Positions 22,163 to 30,415 of a stretch of 64,000 nt of DNA are shown one piece after another (within the stretch, counting starts at the first letter, position 1; every line of letters starts with the position of its first letter). Origin of the DNA: Hofstenia miamia (Eukaryota > Xenacoelomorpha > Acoela); assembly GCA_004352715.1 (NCBI GenBank), contig SCFE01000047.1, positions 309,381-373,380 of the forward strand, in the 5' to 3' direction. The notes beneath the pieces are model-generated. The model was not told the origin of the DNA. It searched no databases and saw only the letters and a list, made by a program, of their open reading frames with translations. The position numbers and the translations under genes are program-made.

Positions 22163-23884
22163 CAGTGGCAAGCCCACGATTTTTCTTTGGAGGGGGCCAA
22201 AATAAAATTTTGCAATAATTTTTATTCCTTCGGGAAAGTGACCAGCCGAAAATCAGTGCAATAAGGGTGGGTAAAATCTGTAAGAGCTAAATAGTAAACG
22301 CACAATTTTTATACCAATGTTTTATTACTAAGCGGTTAATTTGGAGAAGATTGCCTGTTCTTGTGCAGACACGTTTATTTATCCACCAAAATCTTGCAGG
22401 AACAAAGCTGTGCTGCTGCTGCCAGGAACTACATATCCAACGCTGCCACTGACAATCAGATTGGCGTCAATCTGAGCGAATTTTATTGGGTATTGCATGA
22501 AAAATCTTTGTCATTCCCTCGACTGCTGCACCTTATGAGAGCATATGGTTCTGTTTTGGATTGTTTTTAAATGCCTGAAGTCCAGTATATATGCGACGAT
22601 GTTTAGATATCAACTCTTTCTTAGATTTCAATTTTATGTATTTTGTAGAACAATATTTCAAATTTCACTAGTTTTTTAAATGTGGTGCAGATGTGCTTAG
22701 AAATTTTTGATTTTACATCGCCGCAAAAATATACTGGTGTACAACTGTACCTATGACACTTAATACGCAAAACTAAAATTATTATTTTAAGCTTAGCATC
22801 TGCTTAACGTAACAAATTTATCCCAAACCTTTTGAGGTATGTTTAAAATCACAAACCATTTTTTGACATTTTCAAACAATTTTCTCGATTTTATTTGGCC
22901 ACATTTATGAGCAAGTGTGTTTCCCTGTTGTGGTGAAAATTTGTTACAAAAGATGCTAATGTTTGGAGAAACATTTAAAATACCTCCCACACCTAAATTT
23001 CAGATAATAATGCCGTATAATGATCACGGGAACAACAGCTATTTTATTTTCTGGGAGTAATGCGCCCAAGTTTAATTCAGACGCGCGTAGACAAAGTCCG
23101 AAGTCGTGGAGCGCATGTGTGGGAAGGAAAATGATTACAATTTAAGTGCGAATTTCAAAATGGTAGCTATCTTTATTAGAAAATGGGTTTATTAATGAAC
23201 ATAACAGATTGTAAAAAATATTTCGGGCAATTAGCGTTAGGCATTCTTTGGTAGCACTACCTTACGCATTTTTTCGTGTAATTATGTTGTCAAGACTCTT
23301 TATTTGTGAAAACTTCAATATATGAAGATCATTTTTCAGCAAATGTTTGGAAGTTTACGTAGACCCACGGGAGTGGCATTAGATCCTTAATATATCGGGG
23401 AGGCTAGATGCTCAAGTACATGAGAATATTAACTTTTTTCGATCGAAAATACGATTTTTGCAACACTTGCAAATTATTACAATAAAGCAGTCTTAACTAC
23501 TATGCTTCCTGCGAATAGAACAGTCAAGTTCCGTTCAAGCGTGCCTAAACAACTTCAGATTTCGTAGTAGGGATTCTTTATACAAACAGGAGTTTTCAGA
23601 TTTTAGGTATATTTATTTTTAGTGAGTCTTGTGTACACATATGTATATGTAGTTTTCGTAGCAAATTCATGTTTGAATTTACAAAAATGGTTTTTATTTA
23701 TTAATGTTTCCAAATCAAATTTGTTTTAGTATTTAGTACGCAATTTAGCCTGCAATGGTTTAATATTCATTAATGGTTAATTCATTGTACATTTAATTTA
23801 AGTCTACAGTTCTTTGAATATATTACTTTTTCTTGAAAAGAGTCATGGCTGCTTTGCCTCCCCCCCCCTCTGGGCACGCCACGG
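22163..23884. mobile_element. hAT-like element (1.72 kb)
   Basis: Left end CAGTGGCAAGCCCACG and right end, reverse-complemented, CCGTGGCGTGCCCAGAGG are related inverted termini of the hAT type. The flanks ATTTCAGC (22155-22162) and ATTACAGC (23885-23892) match at seven of eight positions. A 66-codon frame at 22361-22570 (AAAARNYISNAATDN, then LHEKSLSFPRLLHLMRAYG) looks coding but is not a transposase that I recognise; it could be captured or decayed coding sequence. The tract near 23850 has a run of C and T. Confidence 0.55.
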
Positions 23885-24248
23885 ATTACAGCAAATATTA
23901 TTGCTTAGCGCAACTGAGTCTTAGCAGTAAAAAATGTAATGCTAAATGCTATTTTGCATTATACAAACGAAAAATTATGAAATTTGCTTGTGTAGCAGTG
24001 AATTTGTGAAATTTTTAGCCTCTAATGCTATAATTGCATTTCCTTTTAAATTTAATTCCTTAATTCTGTGAATATAGCATATATTCCTTGATAATATTTT
24101 GGGATACGAAGTAATGTAGTTCAATGTAGTTAGTTGCAATTGCATAATACCTTGGTTTTCTCAATTGCAATAGTTTCTAACGTTTCGGCGTAAAATTACA
24201 CCGAAACAGAAATTTCTCACAACTCCAAATGGTCATATTTCGAAAAAA

Positions 24249-24272
24249 CAATAATAATAATAATAATAATAA
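24249..24272. repeat. (AAT)n / 3' tail of LINE copy 2
   Basis: Eight units, read as (TTA)n at the 3' end of the minus-strand LINE; microsatellite-like tails are usual for CR1/L2-type elements. Confidence 0.85.
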
Positions 24273-24419
24273 GAGTTAAAGCAAATTTATTGCGTAACTT
24301 AGTACAAGAACTACAAACTAACACACAAACAAATACACACAAACAAATATAAATATACAAAAATATAAATATGCACCTTACTTAAAGGGCTTAAAATTTA
24401 TATAAATTGAGTCCAGGTG

Positions 24420-24909
24420 CTTAATTCATTTGTAATTCCAATTAATAATTGCTTTTCCAGTAAAATTTCTTTTATCTTTTTTTTAAAATGTTTATAATTT
24501 TTTTCAGTTTTAATTTCCACATTTAGATCATTCCACAATTTCGAACACATAAATGTAAATGAATCTTTGCGATTAATATTGCTAAAAAGTTTTTTGTTTC
24601 TTTGATTGTGTTTTAAGAAATCATTTAGGAATTTGAGCTATTAACATTTTTATGCATTATACAGAGTGATTGATATTGGATATAATATAAAGGTGATAGT
24701 ATCTTATATGTTGATATTAAGTCTCTGACAGATTCGTGTTTAGGGATATAATTGAGTGATCTCAAAGACCAGTTGTACAGTTTTGATAATGATGTTCTAT
24801 TTCTAGCAGTAATATGTTGAAAGAGAAAGCAGCAATAACTAAATTCACTGATTACAAAAGAATTAATAAACTGTTTATGATATGAATTCCCTAGGTGCCG
24901 TAAAATGAT
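24420..24909 (-). pseudogene. LINE ORF2 C-terminal remnant (copy 2)
   Basis: Continuation of the ORF2 coding region after its stop, in frames broken by stops: HLGNSYHKQFIN, YKILSPLYYIQYQS and further on a WNDLNV-type motif, matching the 184-codon C-terminal frame of copy 1 (SSNYHKQLIHA, YKILSPFYQIP, LWNNLD). It shows that copy 2 is also inactive in its present state, although its RT is intact. Confidence 0.7.
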
Positions 24910-27528
24910 TTAAAATTTAATTCCAGATGCCATTTTTCTTAATTTTAAAGACAAAAATTCATTAAATTTTAAATCTTGATCAATTGTTACTCCTAAATAA
25001 CATACTGATTTACATTGCACAATTACATTTTTATTTATGTTAATTTTGATATTTTCGGAAATCTTTTGATGTTCCTTTGGTGCAAATATAATAAATTGAG
25101 TTTTATTTGCATTAATTTTTAATCTATTATTATCAAAATACGTAATCAGTGATTCAATGTCTTTAGTCAAAAACTTAGTAGCGTCAAACGGATTTTTCGA
25201 TGTTCTAATAATACATGTGTCATCAGCGTATTGGTAAATAGTTCCATTTTTTAATGATTGAGACATATCGTTTACATAGAGTGCAAATAAGATAGGCCCT
25301 AATACTGTGCCTTGTGGAACTCCAAGATTTGTAGTTGTATAGTCTGAAAAAATTCCGTCCAATTTTACACGCTGTTTTCGATTATTCAAAAAATGCATTA
25401 TAAGATGTATAGCTAAGTGACTGAAGCCCTGTTCAAATAATTTTGCTTTTAAAACGTTAAAATCCATAGAATTGAATGCCTTACTAAGGTCTAAAAATGC
25501 AACAGCCGTAGAAAGATTGTTATTTAGGTTACATTTTAAATTTTCGGTAATTGAGAGTATGGCATCAGTAGTGCTGAATTTTGGTCTGAATCCAAATTGA
25601 TGCTCTGATAGAATTTTATTGTCGTTTAAATACTTATATATTTGGGCAGCTAAAAGTTTTTCAAAAATTTTAGAAAATGGATGCGTTATGCTTATTGGTC
25701 GGTAATTAAATGGATCGAGAGGATCTCCTTTCTTATATAGTGGTGAGATATCTGAATATTTCAAAACATTGGGAAATTTTTTGTCAATAATACATTGATT
25801 GAAAACTAACAGGATGTATTCTTCAAATATATAAAAGTATTTTTTTATTATGAAATATGGTAGATTACTTGAACCACAAGATTTTGTTGTGTCTAGTCCT
25901 TTGACTACTTTCATTAAATCATGAGAAGAAATTAAATTAAAATTAAATTTAGGGTTTTGTTTCAGTTGGCATACACGTTCTTGATATGTATCATGAGAAT
26001 TAAAATGAAAATTTCCCATTTTTGCAAAAGTTTCATTTAAAATGTTTGCTATTTGTTTCTTATTTCCATAAAGCTTATTTTTAAAACGTATTTCGTTAAT
26101 GTTAGTCGATGAACTTTTATTTTTTCCAATCGTTTGGCTCACAAAGTTCCATTTTCTATTTGATTTATTCATTTGCTCAAAATAATTCTTTATTTTAGCA
26201 TCATAGTTGTTTTTGCGGTTTTTTTTGATCAATTGCTTTGCCCGTTCATAATTAGTCCAATTAGTCGTGCTTGTGTGGGATTTTGCAAGTTCAAACAAGT
26301 AGTTTTTATTAATTACTTGCCGCCTGATTACATCCGTATCACGCGGTTGATCAAAGGCAGATTTCGAATTTCTATTAATTACTTTGCGCTTGATTGGAGC
26401 AACTTTGTTTAGTGCTTGAGTAATTTCCCGGATAATGAATCTCAACATGTGGTCGCCTTTCGACAATGTGTAAACATAATTAAAGGAAATGTTCTTTAAG
26501 AGTTTGATAAAAGTTTTTTCATCAAAGTTATTAAAATCTCTGGAAAAAATTACTTTTTTTGTTTTAACATGAAGTTTGGAGTTACGGACGTACACACAAA
26601 GATTGTGATCACTAAATGATTCGAAAATGAAATTTAAATGAGTGATTGGGTTATCTGAAATAAAATAATCTATCAAATTTGAATGTCGAGTTGGAGTGGA
26701 CTTATTAATTATTTTAATATCAAAAATGTCACAAATGCTATCCAATTTGTGTGATTCGTTAAGATTTAAGTAGTTAGCATTGAAATCACCTAAAATACTT
26801 ATGTATTTCTTTTCCAGAATTGCATTTTCAATTTCTGTAGACTTATAATCGTAAAAGTGGGAAACATAGTTTTTATTTGGATTGTAGCAAACATTTAGTA
26901 GTTCAGTTTCCGAAGAATTAATTTTAGAATTGAGTTCAATCCAAAGGGACTCAAAAATTTCATGTTTTAATTCGAGATCACTTCTGCGTTTCGATTTCAT
27001 TGATTTTGGAATAATTATTAATAAGCCACCACCCCTTTCTAATCTATTTTTGTAATGAATTTCAAACAAACTAGGGTTTGGATTATATAACTCATTTATA
27101 TTGTCGTAGTCTTTTAGCCAGGTTTCAGTAACTAAGTAAATTGCATTATTACCAATTTTGCTAAAGATATTTAAAAATTCAGGGCGATTTGCACAAAGAC
27201 TTCTAGCATTTATGTAAACAAATTTGAAATTGTTTTTGTAGTTAGCCATAATATTTTCTACTTGATTATCAGTATATACTGGACCCGGATTAGTTTCTAC
27301 ATCGCCTGAGAGTAAAATTGTTAATTTGATGATCTCAGTTAGCTGACAGATTATTAATTTATATATTTTTAGTGCACCATAATTTGATGGATGTTTTGTT
27401 ATTATATTTCGATTATTGTAGCTAAGTTTTAGGGATACAGATGTTGTAATTTCTAGTTGCCCTTTAAGTAAAATTACAAAGAAGTTTAAAAAGAAAAAGT
27501 AACAATAAATGTACCTGAAGAGCGCCAT
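24910..27528 (-). CDS. LINE ORF2: signal-like leader, 2A motif, APE endonuclease, reverse transcriptase
   Basis: 872 codons from ATG. Residues 5-22 form a very hydrophobic segment (YCYFFFLNFFVILL). Residues 75-83 are GDVETNPGP, a perfect 2A ribosome-skipping motif, with the expected break between G82 and P83. The APE endonuclease spans about 101-312: N107 (INARS), E135 (TETW), the GGG patch 166-168, D248/N250 (GDFNAN) and S306-D307-H308. The reverse transcriptase spans about 585-780: YRPIS, D680 in FLDLSKAF (motif A), LGVPQGTVLGP (B) and YADD 767-770 (C). The frame stops after residue 872, short of the C-terminal domain. The ATG lies two bases after the ORF1 stop (TAG-AC-ATG). The 2A motif would release the leader from the replication enzyme; similar 2A motifs are known at the start of ORF2 in sea urchin and mollusc LINEs. 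Confidence 0.9.
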   Translation of the reverse strand: MALFRYIYCYFFFLNFFVILLKGQLEITTSVSLKLSYNNRNIITKHPSNYGALKIYKLIICQLTEIIKLTILLSGDVETNPGPVYTDNQVENIMANYKNNFKFVYINARSLCANRPEFLNIFSKIGNNAIYLVTETWLKDYDNINELYNPNPSLFEIHYKNRLERGGGLLIIIPKSMKSKRRSDLELKHEIFESLWIELNSKINSSETELLNVCYNPNKNYVSHFYDYKSTEIENAILEKKYISILGDFNANYLNLNESHKLDSICDIFDIKIINKSTPTRHSNLIDYFISDNPITHLNFIFESFSDHNLCVYVRNSKLHVKTKKVIFSRDFNNFDEKTFIKLLKNISFNYVYTLSKGDHMLRFIIREITQALNKVAPIKRKVINRNSKSAFDQPRDTDVIRRQVINKNYLFELAKSHTSTTNWTNYERAKQLIKKNRKNNYDAKIKNYFEQMNKSNRKWNFVSQTIGKNKSSSTNINEIRFKNKLYGNKKQIANILNETFAKMGNFHFNSHDTYQERVCQLKQNPKFNFNLISSHDLMKVVKGLDTTKSCGSSNLPYFIIKKYFYIFEEYILLVFNQCIIDKKFPNVLKYSDISPLYKKGDPLDPFNYRPISITHPFSKIFEKLLAAQIYKYLNDNKILSEHQFGFRPKFSTTDAILSITENLKCNLNNNLSTAVAFLDLSKAFNSMDFNVLKAKLFEQGFSHLAIHLIMHFLNNRKQRVKLDGIFSDYTTTNLGVPQGTVLGPILFALYVNDMSQSLKNGTIYQYADDTCIIRTSKNPFDATKFLTKDIESLITYFDNNRLKINANKTQFIIFAPKEHQKISENIKININKNVIVQCKSVCYLGVTIDQDLKFNEFLSLKLRKMASGIKF
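27280..27306 (-). promoter_or_regulatory. 2A translational skipping site
   Basis: Encodes GDVETNPGP. Known 2A sequences cause the ribosome to omit the Gly-Pro peptide bond and continue, giving two products from one ORF. Here it follows a 74-residue hydrophobic leader. Activity is inferred from the perfect motif. Confidence 0.85.
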
Positions 27529-27530
27529 GT

Positions 27531-28343
27531 CTAGTTTTGGAAGGTATGTGGAGTCGGAAGAAGAAATCGACGTGTTGATGAGGATGTGACTTTTGCGTAA
27601 GACGTGTGAGGAATTCGAAATGAGGAGTGAATGATTGTGCGAGGAACAAAGAAATCTTTTAAGATTTGCGTTATAAGCCTGATTCCTTGAGGAGAAAGAT
27701 GGATGCCATCATTAGCTAAGAGGCTGAGGTTGACAGTTCGATATGATAGGAGAAATTTGTTAAAGACCGGAATAACGTTGAACTTCTTTGCAGATAGATT
27801 GGTGAGGATTCTATTAAATTCAGCAATTGTAGGATTTTTCTTCAGAAGTGAGAATTTACCAACTGGCGTGATTTCCAAAAAATAAATAAAGCGTGGAGAA
27901 AATTTGAGACGTATCAGCGAAACAATGTGATTAATGTTGGATTTGAAAGTTGGGACATCGAGGGAATGTAGAGCATCGATGAGACCTGTGTTTATGAGGA
28001 CTGAGTTGATATGAACCTTCGGATATTGAGAGATTTTTTCAGCTAAGCGCTTGGAGTTGTGACCTGGATAAGAATGAATTGTTGTGACTTGGTTAGAGAA
28101 CAGATTGTTTGATCGCACAGACTTTAAGATGCTGCTACCAATTATTAATGAAGTGGTGTTGGGCTTAATGTTCTTTACTGTTTTCTGAGGTCGAGGAAAG
28201 CTTTCCATCTTTGCGTGTTCTGTTGGCGAAGGTGGAGGATTTTTAACATAACATATTGATCGTGTGATGGAGGCGATGAGGTTGGCGACGGAGCAGATTT
28301 GTTGCTGAGTTGTACTTCGGAATTTGCTCGAGAATGTTGACAA
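27531..28343 (-). CDS. LINE ORF1, SGNH/esterase domain
   Basis: 270 codons. SGNH-hydrolase blocks: LIIGSSIL (block I, Ser in place of GDS context), YPGHNSKRLAEKI (block II glycine), LINTGLIDAL (block III, Asn present but not GxND), FIYFLEITPV, and NDGIHLSPQG (block V with Asp and His). Such esterase-like domains occur in ORF1 of CR1-clade LINEs and are thought to act with membranes or the RNA-protein complex. The first ATG of this frame lies within the ORF1 N-terminal domain frame, which overlaps it for 169 nt at the -1 offset. Compared with copy 1 the protein is co-linear, except for about 12 residues around GKFSLLKKNPTIAEF that copy 1 has deleted or altered. Confidence 0.8.
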   Translation of the reverse strand: MSTFSSKFRSTTQQQICSVANLIASITRSICYVKNPPPSPTEHAKMESFPRPQKTVKNIKPNTTSLIIGSSILKSVRSNNLFSNQVTTIHSYPGHNSKRLAEKISQYPKVHINSVLINTGLIDALHSLDVPTFKSNINHIVSLIRLKFSPRFIYFLEITPVGKFSLLKKNPTIAEFNRILTNLSAKKFNVIPVFNKFLLSYRTVNLSLLANDGIHLSPQGIRLITQILKDFFVPRTIIHSSFRIPHTSYAKVTSSSTRRFLLPTPHTFQN

Positions 28344-28561
28344 GATGCGTCGGACACAGATTTTAAAGATGATTTGAATAGAAATAATAGAGCTTCAGCG
28401 GCATTTTCTTTATCTAATAGCGAGAACAATTGGTGAAGCGGCGTCTTCTTCTTATCTTTTATCAAAGAAAATGCCGCGTCCAGGGTAGGCGCACCGCCAA
28501 ACAACTTGCTTTGCAACGCTTCTGAGAGCGATGATGAAATACGACCGTCCTCGGCGAGAGC
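28175..28561 (-). CDS. LINE ORF1 N-terminal domain (overlapping frame)
   Basis: Open from the 5' end of the element with AEDGRISSSLSEAL, GAPTLDAAFSL, KKKTPLHQLFSLL, KENAAEALLFLFKSSLKSVS and on to a stop at 28175. The same domain in copy 1 is conserved at these blocks. It runs in the frame from which the SGNH frame is offset by -1, and the two share 169 nt. No ATG precedes it inside the element; the frame runs back through the microsatellite. Either translation starts upstream or at a non-ATG codon, or it is joined to the SGNH domain by frameshifting (inference). Confidence 0.6.
   Translation of the reverse strand, partial: ALAEDGRISSSLSEALQSKLFGGAPTLDAAFSLIKDKKKTPLHQLFSLLDKENAAEALLFLFKSSLKSVSDASCQHSRANSEVQLSNKSAPSPTSSPPSHDQYVMLKILHLRQQNTQRWKAFLDLRKQ

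Positions 28562-28624
<63 letters not shown>
28562..28624. repeat. (AAT)n microsatellite between two LINE pieces
   Basis: 21 AAT units between the 5' end of LINE copy 2 (minus) and a plus-strand LINE tail. Poly-Ile and poly-Tyr frames over it are artefacts. Confidence 0.95.
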
Positions 28625-28626
<2 letters not shown>

Positions 28627-28815
28627 AGAAGCATAAGAGATACTTGGAGAAGTTGGGAGTACCAAATTGGGAAGGAGCGGTAGCACAGAAGGCATTATTG
28701 TTAGGTACAGCAAGAGTCCTGAGGAAAGCTCTCAGACTCCCTGGGAACTGGTGAGTTCCCCGAGCTGAGAGAAATACCAGCATGAAGCTGTGCGAAGTAA
28801 GAAATAATAATGATA
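28625..28815 (+). pseudogene. Truncated end of another LINE (RT protein C-terminus)
   Basis: 43 codons, RYLEKLGVPNWEGAVAQKAL then LLGTARVLRKALRLPGNW and a stop at 28752-28754. The block 'QK..LLGTA.+LRK.L.+PG' is the very end of a reverse-transcriptase protein found in many aquatic invertebrate LINEs (recognised from memory). It is followed by about 55 nt of 3' UTR and AATAATAATG-like tail. Only the last fraction was copied, as in 5'-truncated LINE insertions. It stands head-to-head with LINE copy 2 across the microsatellite. Confidence 0.65.
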
Positions 28816-30415
28816 ACAACATAAATGATGATGCAAATGCTGAAATTTTGGAAAAAGTTTTTGAATGGAAGAAAAAACTTAGAATTAATAAATAAATATT
28901 GTAGCAGCCCAAAAAATAAAAATATAATTTTAAAGGCGAAGTCAAAGAGTATTTAAGCGAAAAAATTTCAAAAGAAGGTTGTTTAGATACTCTCAACTGA
29001 TGAAATAGTACTATGCTAGTTGCTTTCCAATCTGGCAAAATAAACTTTTGGTATTCCTGCAACAGCTGTTTCTGATGAGAGTGTATGTAGTACAGGAGGA
29101 CTAGTTGTTGCTTCCAAAAGAAGTTCATTTCGAAAAGATTATGTGCATTCAACGATTGTCAATCATGACAACTATGGTTTTTGTAAAGCACACATTAGTC
29201 TTTAATATTAGACGTGTATCTGTTGCTCTTTGTTCCTGATTCTCACATTAACTTAAAAATTCATACTTTAAGACATTATAAAGCCTACTATTATATGAGG
29301 TTTGTTTACAGATTTTTTTAATGCATTCTAAATTGGCATTTGTCATTTGATATCTAATTGCGTTAAATTATGTTAAGTTGTTTGGATTTTAATAACTTAA
29401 ATATTGAATTTGATTTTGTTCCAAGACATTTAATTATATTAGGATTTCAGCTATATCAAAAACCTCTGGTTAATTATTTAATCATTTGTAATTGAAAAAT
29501 TTTGATTTAGGAGCTTGTCACAAGTGTTGATGAACTTGAAATAAATTATAATACCAGAGGTTTATGTATGTTTTAGGGCTTAGTATATCAAACAAATTTG
29601 GTAAAATATTATTAATTAATCATTATTATTACGTAATCAGAGCTCGCGTCGGCGTGGAGGGCCAGGGGGCCTTGGCCCAATATTGTGAAAAGGAAATTTT
29701 TTAGATTTTTAATATTTTGCTGTTTTGTTTTACAATGTTAGGATTTCAATTTAAACACACTCTGTTTTAAGAGAAGCATTGGCGAGGCACTACCACTTTT
29801 TGCTAGTGTTACTTCCTTGCATTAAATTGCTATTCTAAGATATTTAGCAAGCTTCCAAGAAAAAAATTTCTTCATTTTTTTGGAATTTTTTGCCATTTCA
29901 ATAAAATATTATTCTTGCTGCGATCCTTGATAATTTGATGTTTATATTACAAAAGTCACAGATTATGAATGCAAAGATAATGCTGTGAAATCGGCGCAGC
30001 GCCGAAAACGCCGAGAACAAAATTTTTATCCATTTTTTGTAAATTTTTAAAGCAGTTGTTCCTAAGTTCAATTCAAATTTTCTTTCCAACTGACGATAAA
30101 TCAGCCGGAAAGTAAGGATATTGCATTGAAATTTGTGATCAATTAAATTATTTCGGCCAGAAATATTTTCAAAAAATTGCAATCATTTTGTACAAATGAT
30201 TTTAAAATTGATTACTTTATATATTTAAATATTGATATCAATTAAGGAAATTCAACGAGCTAAACATAGGACTTCTTCCCTTTTAAATTCAATCGAAATT
30301 TTCCTTATTTAAAAAACATTGTTTGAATAAAAGGTTAAGTTGACACACAGGTGAGGTAAAGAATATAGACCCTTGTATTGTTCCAAAGTATTCTATTAGT
30401 TAATTTCACATTTAG
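28816..30415. other. Gene B upstream region
   Basis: AT-rich. A hAT-like start (CAGAGCTCGCGTCGGCG at 29638, followed by GGCCAGGGGGCC) is present but no partner end was found. A candidate splice acceptor (TTTCACATTTAG) ends at 30415, directly before the gene B ATG, so an upstream non-coding or coding exon may exist here. Confidence 0.4.

Larger units (their letters stand above)
24249..28561 (-). mobile_element. 2A/SGNH LINE retrotransposon, copy 2 (nearly complete)
   Basis: From 5' to 3' on the minus strand: (TTA)n at 28562; ORF1 N-terminal domain 28561-28175; SGNH domain 28343-27531; ORF2 27528-24910 with leader, 2A motif, APE endonuclease and RT; C-terminal domain in broken frames to about 24420; 3' UTR; (TTA)n tail at 24249-24272. 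Total about 4.3 kb, the usual size for a full CR1/L2-type element. ORF2 motifs are intact apart from a premature stop after the RT (IKF*). (TTA)n lies at both ends. Confidence 0.9.

Noticed and set aside
27280-27306. 2A motif taken as a sign of an integrated picornavirus
   Set aside because: It is embedded in a LINE ORF2 with endonuclease and RT and is repeated in other copies of the LINE; nothing viral surrounds it.
28452-28754. Frames with poly-Ile, poly-Tyr or poly-Leu
   Set aside because: They arise from the (AAT)n microsatellite; only the LINE domains on either side are real.
29638-30415. Further hAT-like element starting CAGAGCTCGCG
   Set aside because: No matching right terminus or target duplication was found.
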